A program made the translations under genes and the position numbers. Below, piece after piece: positions 34,601 to 44,877 of a DNA stretch of 64,000 bases. The DNA comes from Mesaphorura yosii (taxonomy: Eukaryota > Arthropoda > Collembola > Poduromorpha > Tullbergiidae): positions 1 to 64,000 of the forward strand of contig WIXG01000045.1 in assembly GCA_009869945.1 (NCBI GenBank). The letters run 5' to 3'. The notes under the pieces were generated by a model. The model saw only the letters and a program-made list of their open reading frames with translations. It did no database searches and had not been told where the DNA came from. Within the stretch, counting starts at the first letter, position 1. Each line of letters begins with the position of its first letter.

Positions 34601-35758
34601 TGTTCATAACCATTGGCCGAAATATTGGGAAGTAGTAGTCCAAACTAATTTCTGGGCTGTAGCCAAAGTTCTCCAATGTGAGTGAAGGTACTGCAGCATT
34701 GTATCGTGTAGCAAGAACGGCTCGAACTCTTTCCTCAATTTCTGGAGTGATTGTAACGCTGGGAGGTGTACCCGTACCCATGACTCGAATGGCGATCTTA
34801 CTGCCGTCAGGAGCCTGAAGATTTCGTGAGCAATTATAAAGTGCTTCGGCTTGGGCTCGCTCTTCCACGAAGAAAACAGAATGAAGTCCCAAGACGGCGT
34901 ACTACAAATAAAACGATAATTTTTAATGTTTGCAAAACTTTAGATAGAATGATAGTAGATAATAGATGATAATGTTCGCTTACGCCAATCGGTCGGTACG
35001 GTATCGGACAAAGAGCACTTAATGATTGTAGAATAAAATCTCGTGGGTACTGAGAACCGTTTGTAATCTGAAAATTATTACGTTCGGTTTACATTAAGTT
35101 ATCAACACGCACTTACCTCCTTATGTCACTTTAAACTATTGTCTTACCATAATCTTGTTCCAGTGCGGGCCAAAAGTAGGTTTCCATTCCTCTCGGCCAC
35201 TGCTATCTTGATCCCGCCGAAGGGCTCTCCATTTTTTGCCACGGTTGGAACTTATGCCGCCCCTGCCCTCCACACTTTGTAATCAAGACAAGTGCATTGC
35301 ATTAGTTAGGTTGCCAACCTGCAAGTTTGAACCACTTTGAAATAATAAACTTACAATCTCCTTCCCCTCATTGCTGATCCGCCCGGGGGACTTCCGTCCA
35401 TTTTCGCGTCACCATCTTCATCAACCGGGACATACGAACTGACATTCTTGGGCTTCCTCATGATTGAGTGGCTCTTCTCCGACGTGAAGTTAAAGGTGAC
35501 ATGCCCAGTGCCTCTTCTGGGACCACTCTTGAAACTTTGACCAACATCATCTAAAAAGGAAAAACAATTCGCAAAGATTTCCTTGAATAACGAAATTAAT
35601 AGAGCAGTACCGAAATCTCGATAATTTTTCCCAGCTGGTCCGCCACGACCATGACCCCGACCGCCATAATAGCCGCCTCTGCCCCGAAAACCTGGATTTC
35701 TCTCAACCATGTCGCCTACGAATCTTGCAGTTTGACCATCATTGTTGAATCTTGGCAT
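31648..35758 (-). CDS. NXF1: Nuclear RNA export factor 1 (TAP/small bristles)
   Basis: General mRNA export receptor at the nuclear pore. Twelve coding exons (35758-35611, 35550-35355, 35274-35148, 35067-34984, 34901-34458, 34384-34275, 32996-32960, 32885-32629, 32555-32387, 32309-32142, 32055-31826, 31747-31648) give about 689 residues. Domains in order: an Arg/Gly-rich N-terminus (FRGRGGYYGGRGHGRGG), RNP-type domain, leucine-rich repeats (VLDLSNNKIMGLD, LRALNVANNR), NTF2-like domain (VLTFVEQYIQLYDSDDR, LLAAYHDSAVMTL, LPKTQHD, FSVFGVFRE, RTFILIPQNNGFSIVNE) and a C-terminal UBA-like TAP-C domain (SQQSQMNTEWSQKCLEQNGW, ending TEAFTK). A 5' UTR intron at 35921-35804 is likely. The intron after the repeats (34274-32997) is about 1.28 kb, far longer than the others. 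Confidence 0.93.
32997..34274 (-). other. Long intron of NXF1
   Basis: An intron of about 1.28 kb in a gene whose other introns are mostly 60-120 bases. Several short frames occur on both strands (for example 33567-33797 + and 33984-34211 +), but none has a domain, a signal peptide or splice-linked continuation. NXF1 genes in other animals retain a long intron at a related place, which may carry a constitutive transport element. I did not identify one here. Confidence 0.4.
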
Positions 35759-36462
35759 ATTACTGACAGCTTACGAATTTCAAGGCAAATCGGAGGCTTT
35801 TAGCTACAATCAGAAACAACTCAAGGTCAGAAAAGTTATATGGCCAATGCTAACGAAAAGACAAAAGTAGTAGTCTCATTTGATCAGCATTGCGCGTTCA
35901 TGATTAATTATGTAAACTTACCTGAGGCCCTGACGATGTTAAGGAGACGAAAGTTACTTATGACCGTCGCATTAATGTTGACCTTGATTACTGAACTGTA
36001 GGACGCCAAATCAGTTCCGTCCCGTATACGTTTTATATTGATAACTGGATCTACTTACATTAGACTGCTTAGGTGTAAAGAATGCTCTACAACTTGCCAA
36101 TTACGAACAGTTCAAGCGAATTGATCAGTTAATTTGAAATAAATATTCAAACTGAACAGCTTTGTCGCTTCTATTTGCTGGTTTCTCACTTTTTACGCAC
36201 TTCACATGCACAAAGTACAAGGAAACATGTGGTCGCACTTCAGGACGTTGTGCTTAAAAGTTGTACCACAGCGTAGCATAGCGTTGCAGTTTCTCTAGTT
36301 TCGCAACTAATAGCGCAATCGGAATGCGAACTGAAGAAACGTTTTAACTTTGTCGTATTATTGTTTAGCGTTAGCCAAATAAATTGAGTACAATTATGAC
36401 ACTAATGCAATATGTGTCTGGGCGGCAATATGATTCAGTTCTCAATTAGCTGTCGATTTTAT
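35759..36462. other. NXF1 5' region and intergenic stretch
   Basis: Contains the NXF1 5' UTR with its probable intron (acceptor at 35804, donor at 35921 on the minus strand), then unassigned sequence up to the 3' end of the ML-domain gene. Confidence 0.4.
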
Positions 36463-37090
36463 TCATTGAATGTCTAACGGTGCACTGTGACAAAGTAACT
36501 GCAAATCGTTGTCCCCGTAAACAATCACTTTCAGCCAGAGTTTGAGCGCAGGCAGCTCCTTCGGTAATTTCATGGTGAACACCGAATAAACAGTGTCGTA
36601 GGCTTCCACAGGGCAGGTCACGTTCCATTTGTTGCAAACAACTTTCTTCTGCTCCAATTCACATCAATCATACTCAAATTAATCAAGTGTGCCTTTGAAG
36701 CGTCAATATTTGGTTAGAAACTCTGAAACTCACGTTCCATAGAAGAGTGTCAACCCCAAGTCGCCAGTCTGTGTAATACACGTCGATTTTCGACTCCTTG
36801 ACACTAACCTTTGGGACGAAGTCGGAAATGAGAGTCGCATCTTCCCCACGCTTGAGCACGCAAATATTTCGTTGACACTGCGGAATGATTTCTAATCTTG
36901 TCAGGTACCCATAAGGCGATCCACAATCATGGTACGGCACCGTTGTGTTAAGGGCTTGCGAGGATGAAACGGTCAGAACCACCACGCAGGACAGGAAAGC
37001 CAGAATTTTAAGTTGATTTCCCTTTGCATGGGAAATGGCATTGCAGATTTCGATTGCGAAACTGAACATAGCGTCAATTGTCAATTGCAT
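36463..37090 (-). CDS. NPC2-like ML-domain secreted protein
   Basis: Secreted lipid- or sterol-binding protein of the MD-2-related lipid-recognition (ML) family. Two exons (37090-36734, 36651-36463) give about 181 residues. The hydrophobic stretch ILAFLSCVVVLTVSS ending before QALN is the signal peptide. Translation may start at an internal ATG rather than 37090, since the annotated N-terminus is long. ML features are visible: HDCGSPYGYLTRLEI near the start of the mature protein, ICVLKRGED, DFVPKVSV, VCNKWNVTCPV, and a late cysteine (QLLCHSAPLD). Six cysteines suit the three disulfides of NPC2. Arthropods have several such genes, some used in immunity or chemosensation, so a one-to-one name is not justified. 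Confidence 0.8.
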
Positions 37091-37473
37091 CTACGGTACG
37101 GTTTTGACTAGATTTGGCAAATTTTGCTTGGCTCGCATTTATAGGCAATGCAGTCTACTGAATTCGTGCCGTTTCAATGCAATGCACTCTCAATTTGTTC
37201 CACTTCAGTGAGTGGTGAACAAAAATGAGGTCATTCTCCAATGCTGCGAAAGAAGCTCAAGTTCAATAGTTGAATTAGCATTCATGAGTGCTACAAAATA
37301 TTCGGATAGTTCTGAATACACTAAAAATCCTTTTCGACGAGTACTCTTTTCAGATTGAAACGAAGTAATTTATTCATTTCTTAAGAAGAGAGCATTGCTG
37401 CCTGCTATGTTCACGCCGATACGAAATTAAAAAATCAACAAGTCCTTGGATCATAAAGAAATAAAAGAATATT
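37091..37473. other. Intergenic region
   Basis: Promoter side of the ML-domain gene and 3' side of the ubiquitin-like gene. No feature recognised. Confidence 0.3.
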
Positions 37474-38321
37474 TTAGTTAAAGGTAATTCGCATTAATTT
37501 GATTGCCAGCGTGTGCTTCGTGCACCAGTTTGGCGCATTATTCCTCATGTCTACACCACCGAAGCTTCTAACATTGGCTTGAATGAATCCTTCTGCAAAT
37601 AAACGAGATTGAGTACAAAATAATTTCAATTCCGTCCTTCCATGTAGCATGACACATTTGGGGCAATCAGTTCCAGCTATTCAAGCACTTACCTGACTCA
37701 ATCATGTAAGTACTGAGCGTGTCAGCATCTTTAAGATGTCTGGCCCTATAAAGCATGACAACTTTGTCAAAGCCTTCTCCCAACCATTTGCCATATTCTT
37801 CTTTCAAATGACGTACAGTCCAATTTGGATGGGCATGAATCATTTTAGTGCGTCCATCCAAGCCGCGAACGTTGACAACGAAAGGCGGTTCTTTATAAGT
37901 TGCCTTCGCTGACAGTTCTGCAAAAATTTCCATCAACGTAGCATGTAAATTTTTGTCCGTTGTCTAAAAGTCTCACCGTACCGGTGCCGCTGGCATGCCC
38001 TGGAATGCTGGATATTTTGCATGAGTCCGGCGGGATGAGGAAAGTTAAAAAAGTCAGCGTGTATCCGTTCCATTGCTTATTCGGTCCAATCACCGAAGCA
38101 TATCGCCTTTTAAGTTCTTCGATGGTTGCGTCCCCAGCAATGTGCAGAGTAACGGGCGTACCACCACTTTCGGCGTCCGTTATGATCACTGTTACATCTG
38201 AAAAGAACAATGTCACTTAAATTTAATTTCACTCGCATCCACCCACGCAATAGAAATGGAACCAACATGTGTGTTTACCTTTGCGTGTAACTGCTGCTTT
38301 GGCCAGCGTTATAGTCGACAT
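37474..38321 (-). CDS. Protein with two ubiquitin-like folds in tandem
   Basis: Four exons (38321-38279, 38197-37982, 37917-37693, 37592-37474) give about 200 residues with matching phases. Two segments resemble ubiquitin folds. The first covers about residues 15-85 (DVTVIITDAE...VTLHIAGDATIEELKRRY). The second covers about 95-170 (PPFVVNVRGLDGRTKMIHAH, NWTVRHLKEEYGKWLGEGFD, KVVMLYRARHLKDADTLSTY). The C-terminus is not Gly-Gly, so it is unlikely to be conjugated like ubiquitin or ISG15. An adaptor or regulator role is possible. The tandem arrangement recalls ISG15 and other double-Ubl proteins, but sequence similarity is weak and I give no orthologue. The donor of the second exon is taken as GTACGG because only that keeps the frame. 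Confidence 0.65.
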
Positions 38322-39156
38322 TTTGAAGCGCAAACTGATTTGCCGTGCACCAAATCTTGAGCTTCCAGTTGAACTGAATTTGAGTTCGGAGTGCTAAGGA
38401 CACGACAATTTAAGAAGCTAAGGAGCCATTCAACTTGCAAGAACTTGAAGACGCAGAAGCAGAAATCACAATCCAACTGTTTTAATCTTGTGACTGAACA
38501 AAAACCCAAAATAAGCAAAGTTGTTGAGACAAAGCTTGTGCAGTTGAATGAAACTCTTTTCTCATGCTAAGAACTCAGACGCATCTGACTAATCTGACAA
38601 ACAAAGAAGGCAGAAATAATGATACAACTAAAATAGAATATAAGAAGCTTGGACGAACACAGACAGCAGGGGCTACATGTAAACTGTCTTAAGCAATCAA
38701 CTTAATAGGAAGCTTGATAGCGAGTAAGACGCCTGTAATTCACAATTATAACCTTTTGTCCATGCCGGGTGCCGTACCATGCCACAAATTGCAACACAAA
38801 GCTAAGGCCGGTTATCGGGTCTGAGTCATCAGTCTCATCACACTTCATCAATGCAAAACCGAATAAGAAATGTATAGCATACGTTTAGAGATCACAAGGA
38901 AGTGCGTCTCATTTATTATGATTAGAGGAAATACATACCTATCTACGAGATGCTTCGACTAACAATTAATTAGGGCTAAAATTCGAGGCAGTCGTAGCAA
39001 ACAAGAATGGCAAACCACAAAATATGACTTTCAATGCAGGGCTCTTAAAAAGCAAGTCGAATGCCAACAAGGAAGATAGCTTTGTGCACGCAGTGATTTC
39101 CAATCGGGCATATTTCTAAATTCAGCACCGACTCGGACGATCAGACCGGCCAAGCC
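38322..39156. other. Intergenic region
   Basis: Divergent upstream regions of the ubiquitin-like gene (-) and the cysteine-rich gene (+). No clear TATA box and no supported coding frame. Confidence 0.3.
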
Positions 39157-39501
39157 ATGGTTCCAGACGCCATTGCTCAAAGAACCTTTAATCCATCGAC
39201 AGTCACGCCCGCGTCCACACGAAATATCAGCATTTCAGTACTGATTTGCATACTATTCGTCGCGCTTCCGTCGTCCAACTGCCTGTTCGAGCCGCCAAGC
39301 CCTCTATCACGACCTGGAGGATCCGGTCAGGTGCTTCAAATCCTGGACTACGAAACGCCTGGACGCCACCGTTGTACACGCCTCGTGCATTGTCCGCCTG
39401 GGAAAATCTGCCAACACGGAAAATGCCACTATCATTGTGAACCAGAGTGTGCTGCTGGACAGTACTGCTTCGATGGGAGTTGTGGTCTGAGAATTGGCTA
39501 A
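39157..39501 (+). CDS. Secreted cysteine-rich protein, 114 residues
   Basis: Single-exon gene. A hydrophobic segment ISISVLICILFVALPSSNC at about residues 24-42 acts as signal peptide; a shorter product from a later start is possible but no second ATG lies before it. The mature C-terminal 40 residues have eight cysteines in the order HRC, VHCPPGKIC, GKCHYHC, PEC, QYC and GSC, resembling EB/EGF-like or WAP-like small disulfide domains. A Pro/Ser/Gly-rich spacer joins the two parts. AATAAA lies about 65 bases after the stop. Such proteins are often cuticular, salivary or immune, but the sequence does not decide which. Confidence 0.7.
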   Translation: MVPDAIAQRTFNPSTVTPASTRNISISVLICILFVALPSSNCLFEPPSPLSRPGGSGQVLQILDYETPGRHRCTRLVHCPPGKICQHGKCHYHCEPECAAGQYCFDGSCGLRIG

Positions 39502-40359
39502 TATCACATTAACAAGTCTGTAGCATTTATATTGATAAACGAGAATTTTGACGGTGGACTGGCTGAATAAATTGATTATAGCTTCATTTCTTTCATTTCG
39601 TTTCCCGTTCTTTGAAGCATGGGCGGGGCAAAATGAAACTTGTTTGGCGTCATGAGATAAAGTAGATATTTAAAATTACGAGGGATCGCAAAATCCCGTC
39701 TCGTCTCTGTCTCACTCTTTCAATTCTGTGCCTGGTTTTGTCGGTTATAAGTGTGAGACGGGAGAAAGAAGTCAGTGCCGTTGAAAGGCCTGCTTCTCAT
39801 GTGCTGTGTTGCTCCCTGTAAAGATTAGCGATTAACATAATTTTAATTGCTCTGCCTGACTTGGAACTGGATTTTATCATTTATCCCACCATTGATTCCA
39901 CAGTTTAATTCTTAATCAAGCCTATATTTTCTTATTATCCGCTTCCTCGCTTCACACTAGACTATCACTTCGCTTTGAATTGGTAAAGCAGCATTTCGTT
40001 AAAGTGAGAAATTGATTCAAATAATCACAAATACTCTGTCATACAGTGCCCAGTCCAGGTGTGGCGAGGTGAGTTGGGTTGAAGTTGAATACTGAGTTTG
40101 GTTTGCCTTGTGTGCTGTAGGGCGAAGGAGCACCGCAAATTGTTTCATTTGGTAACTGAAAGTCCACAAAATGTTAATTGAAATCAACCTTCGCCTTTGA
40201 AACCCAGCGCGGCGGAGCCTTCTAAAGCTTTCAGAATTTATCAAAGTCGCAAAAGGTAAGTTTAGCTCGAATTCAGAACTTCGTCAGTTCAGTCAGGTGT
40301 CGAGAGTCAGCACTAGTTCTTACTTCAGCTTATATATTGATTTAGGAAATTCAAACAAG
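39502..40359. other. Intergenic region and 5' UTR of the INCENP-like gene
   Basis: An acceptor-like TTTAG sits just before the next start codon, at 40343-40345, so a 5' UTR intron is likely. No coding frame supported. Confidence 0.35.
39566..39571 (+). terminator. Poly(A) signal of the cysteine-rich gene
   Basis: AATAAA about 65 bases beyond the stop codon at 39501. Confidence 0.5.
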
Positions 40360-42541
40360 ATGCCGGTTACCCGTGCTATGAGCAGGCAAACTAAGGATGA
40401 TACGCTCCTTAGTAATGCTAGTACCTGCCCCGTATCCGAAGCTAAGCCAACTAAAGCTCCTAGAAGCAAGGCCAAGACCCCAGCTTCCGCCATCACATCG
40501 ACGTCAAAGCCTCCTCCTAAAAAGGAGAAAGTGGCTAGCAAGCCAAAAGCGAAAATTAAGAAGGGGGCTACGGGGCGGAAACGTGGAAAGCTTCAAAAGG
40601 AAACTGTAGAGGAAGAAGACGAGCAGGAGGAATGTCCCAAACCCGGCCAGACCGATGAAACTCAAGAGACTCAACACAATGGAGTCAATGGACCGGGTGA
40701 ACATAATCGGGCTTCGTTGTCAAAGCAGGATGTTGAGTCCGTCCGATCCGCCGCTTTGGACGACCCAGATGAAATGTTGGATTCATTTCAGAGGGCATCT
40801 AAACAAGGAGTTCGGTTTGCTCCATCTCCAGGGACAAGCACGATCCAAGAAGATCCAGATTTGGAGGAAGAAGAGGAACTAAAAGAAGAAAAGAGGATTG
40901 AAGCAGAAAGACGAGCTGAGCTCAGGAATCAGTTGCAAAAGTTTGGGGCGAAATTCAACCCTGCTGGCGCTGTTGTAACAAGAGCAAAGGAAATATCGGC
41001 AGCCGGAATGAATACGTTGAAGGTAACTGCAGGGCACGGCATTTTGTTTTCTTCCAATTTTATTCCTCATATGAATCAATTCCATGTGTTTTCCCTTCAT
41101 AGTCCATTACGGCTTCTTTGGAGGCCAGGTATAAAGTAACGAAGAAGCAACTGGATCCGAAAGAGGCAAAGATGCCAAATACGCCGTTAATGAAGACACT
41201 TACGTCCAGAGTTGGAGGAGTCAAAAGGCCACACAGCCCCCCGCATGAAGGAATATTTGACGATGAATCTCCAATAGGAATTGTTGGACCCGCTAACAAG
41301 TTGCTGTCTTCAGTTCCTAATTCAACTTCAACACCATTGCCACCAGTTCCAGAGTCTTTCGATTTCCAGAATATGGAGCCAAAGCAAGCCCAGAAGAAGT
41401 TGATTTTAGACTCCCAATGCACATTACATAAAAAACCAACAACTGAAATAGAGATTACATGTTCCCCTGCGAAGAAGCCTAAAACATTTGACTTGACTGA
41501 TGATTTGGATGATGATGATGCACGTATGCACTCAGAGCCGGAGATCAAGAGTCCTGTGAGGGAAGTAGAAGTCCAAAATGATGAGCAAGAGGTAACTGAC
41601 CAAAAGGCCTTAGAATCTGCAGAAATTCTGCCTGCTGGAGAAATGCCCCCTGCGCCTGCCGGGTCTGCTCCTGCAGAGTCAAAAGCTGCACTTACGACGG
41701 CACGGGAGGAAAGCAAGGACAAGTCGGCAGATGATTCTATCATCTTTTATGAGGAAGTAGTGAAAGTTCCCAAGAAGGTCCATATCAGTGCACCGGAGAA
41801 GCACAAGCATCAACATCAAGGACCGCTATTAAAGCACAAACCAGAACCTCCAGGAAAAATCAAGGCGCTCATATCGCAATTTTCAAAAGTGGAAGTAAAA
41901 AACCACACTGGGGAATGCGATAAATTAATTCCTAAAGCGAAGGAGGTCTTACCGGCCCAACCTGCTCAAGACAAGACTAAGGCACCGACGCCTGCACCTG
42001 CTTCGCCCGTTAAGCAACAATCGAAGGCTGATGATGCAACTTTCTTGGTTAGCAGCCCAAATGAAAGTTTCCATGATGCATATGCAACCTTTACAACAAC
42101 ACATCCGAACACTGCTGCTATTCCAACTGCGAGCGCGGTGAATGAAGACTCTATTAGCATGCCACCGCCAAGCATCATGAACGAGACTGTCGTATTGAGC
42201 AAATCTAGTAAAACTAAAACTCCAGACTCCAAGGACAGCTACAATATCACCCTGTATGAAGATTTTGATGAAGAGAACAAGCATCGGGAAAACAAGAAGA
42301 TTCCAGCCTGGGCGAGCAACAGTAAGTTTCACAGATTTTTTCTTGCAACTGACTTAACTGACGTGAATTGATCTCATTAATTTGACTTGCAGAAGACCAT
42401 TTGCATCGTGAATTGCTGCTGATGGGCCCACCGTACCAGAAATTCATTGCTCAAACGATCGTCAAAAGGGATCCGATATTTCCGTTCCAGCGGCCAAACT
42501 TTAAACTGTTCCCGGAAGCTGTTCCGAAAATTAAAAAATGA
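40360..42541 (+). CDS. INCENP-like protein with C-terminal IN-box
   Basis: Three exons (40360-41022, 41103-42321, 42393-42541) give about 676 residues. The N-terminal part is Lys/Pro/Ala-rich and probably disordered. A highly charged segment at about residues 165-195 (EEEEELKEEKRIEAERRAEL) could form a short helix. The last 65 residues match an INCENP IN-box in outline: NKKIPAWASN, a Leu-rich helix HRELLLMG, then DPIFPFQRPNFKLF. The IN-box binds and activates Aurora B, placing the protein in the chromosomal passenger complex. The protein stops at KIKK shortly after, and I do not see the Thr-Ser-Ser motif that Aurora B phosphorylates. I also do not recognise the N-terminal centromere-targeting box. 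The gene is solid; the family call rests mainly on the C-terminus. Confidence 0.6.
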
Positions 42542-44443
42542 ATTAGGATAAGCAATAGGATAATTTTAATTGTTGAAATCCCGTTTTAATATAAGCTATT
42601 GAGCACTATTTAAGCTTCTATTCGTGAATTGTAATTAATCATAAATTTCTTTGTTGGTACCTAGCGTAATAAGCCAATATCAAAGTTGACAATACAAGTC
42701 TGCTACTCTCTCAACGTGCTTGTAGATTTATAGCTCTCAATGGCGATCCTCTTTGTAATTTCAAACATGATTCAAAGTTGTTTCTGTACAAATTCACAAG
42801 GGTAAGCTAAGTTCGTTCATAATTCATAAGTCGGCTAATTATGAAAATCGTCTTTTGTCTGCATTCGACAGGCGAATAAACTCGTAGGACGTAAGCATGA
42901 CGAGATTTTCAAGTTCGCGATCAATATCACGCTGTATCGCAATTTGTCATTTCATTCGCACGCATAATAATGCTAAGGTTGCCGCGTTTGTCCTTTAGAA
43001 GCAAGGTGGCTAAATTCATGTTTTTCTAGTCGGTTTTCGCTATTATGATGGCTTATGTAACTTGTGTTGCTTCACGGGAAGTATAAAGTTTGCTAACATC
43101 GCGTGCTTGCGCATACTGCATTATGCACAATGTTGTGTCAGGCAATGTTGTTTCAGGATCCAATTTCAAGATCCACGAATTGTGTACCGGTCTTTGGACT
43201 GTTCTGCCTGCAATGCATTTTTGATGTTTCGTTCCAACCTGAACTTGAACTTCAAGCCTTCAAGACTTGATCAAGAACTCCGGACAAAGAGACCGACTTG
43301 GTTTCGTGTTCGGCTCGTCCCACATTCAGTGAATTCAGTTTCTTTGGCCTTGGCCCTGTGGCACATGCACATGGAGTAGTTTTAGTAGTGCCCGTCGTAC
43401 CCGTTGGATTTCTTTCGTCAATGCTCAAGACACTACAGACATCATCCTCCAGAATTGATTTCGAAGTCTCTGTGGCCGGATTCACGTCAGGGTCGCATCA
43501 TGTTCCATACATTCGTGAACACGACAGTTCGTTTACGTACGCGCGTGCGGCGCATTCGTATCAGTACCCTTCAATTCTATCGTGAGCTTTGCCTTTCAAA
43601 TCGTTTATCTTGACGTACGCGTGAGTGGCCGTGCCGTGTGTTTACATGAACATTAGCTCTCAACTCCGACGCACCCTGGAAAATTCAGTCAACAGCAAAA
43701 GCTCCAAAGTACGTTCGCAATTAGCGACAGACCTGGATGAGATTAATGGCTTTATAATTACCTTCACTCATTCTCCAATGATACTAGTGCTTCGACTGTG
43801 ACTGCTACATGCGACTGTATTACTAGAGTTTCGACATGGCTCGATTTAAGTACGTACTATCGATTATCAGTTTAGCAGTTCCTTTGAAGGTCCATTGAAT
43901 GACTGGACTCTGGATTGAACTTCACTCGAGTTGGCGTGACAAGTAAGCATCCAACCCGGCCTGCTACAGCAAGCAGCCAGACCGCAACCTATCATTGACG
44001 TTCATTTTATAGATTCTCCACTGCATTCGCGTATCGTGTTAAGCACAGTCCCTTTGTATTCCAGTTCCGTGTACGAGCCCGTTTGTTTACACTGGCGACC
44101 GCTGTAAATTGTTCGAACTGTTGACATTGACTTACACGCCTTCGAAAAGACAATCGAGCCGGATTCTATTCAACGCCGTAGTTATCTGTTATCTGCTTTT
44201 GCGTCTAAGCACCTGTCGGATTTGTTTACCTCGGAACGACGCATCAGGGACTTTTGGCTACGTAGATTGTCCAGAGTTAGAAATCAAATAAAAACTCCAG
44301 CCCATCCATACTCACTCATTAATTCAAGCCCAAAGTCGCATCAAGGAAGGTAGTGCCCACAATTAACGCCAGGTTCTGACGTTCTAAAATTCGCAATAAA
44401 ACTTAACTAAGCCACGCAACAAGTTGCAATTCTGTGAAGAAAA
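42542..44443. other. Intergenic region
   Basis: About 1.9 kb without a supported gene. Overlapping frames at 43252-43613 on both strands are open but have no domain, and none has splice-linked continuation. The stretch from 43600 to 44440 may hold the promoter and 5' UTR exons of the gene at 44444. Confidence 0.35.
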
Positions 44444-44877
44444 ATGAATTCTTCGCACTACTTCAACCTCATCCACGTCTTCAAGGAGAAAGACAATCAA
44501 CAGGGACAAAGACGGCCGTCAGGAAGTGTAAGTTTGTTCAAGTCTTTCTTCGCTTCATGAAATTATGGCTCATTCTAATTGAAAGCGTTCTTTTTCGATT
44601 GCAGTACGATGAAGACGACTTCTCCGGCGCTTCTGGATTGGATGAAAGCATTAACAGAGTCGGGCTGCCATCGCCATCTCCTTCACCGCCATCGGCTGGC
44701 TTTTACAGGCCAAACCTAAACCAGCACCAAGCTTCAACCACCCCAACGTTGTCTACATCACCACCAAAGAAAAGTAACGACCGTTTCCTGCGAAAGCTGT
44801 CATCACATCTCAATCGATCCAGCAAAGGTCCCCAAGAACACATTCACATCACGAATGGCTACGAAAGGCTTGGCTAA
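44444..44877 (+). CDS. Small unrecognised protein, 118 residues
   Basis: Two exons (44444-44527, 44605-44877) joined at good splice sites in phase 0. The product starts MNSSHYFNLIHVFKEKDNQQ. It continues with an acidic segment YDEDDFSGASGLDES, a Ser/Pro-rich middle, and a basic end FLRKLSSHLNRSSKG before HIHITNGYERLG. There is no signal peptide or membrane segment. Low complexity suggests a disordered intracellular protein or the end of a longer one whose earlier exons I have missed. AATAAA near 45051 would be its poly(A) signal. Confidence 0.5.

Noticed and set aside
41060-41743. Minus-strand frame of 227 codons
   Set aside because: It is antisense to the long second exon of the INCENP-like gene and is kept open by the low-complexity coding sequence there.
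43252-43613. Overlapping open frames on both strands
   Set aside because: No domain, no signal peptide, no splice continuation; open frames on opposite strands here look like a composition effect.
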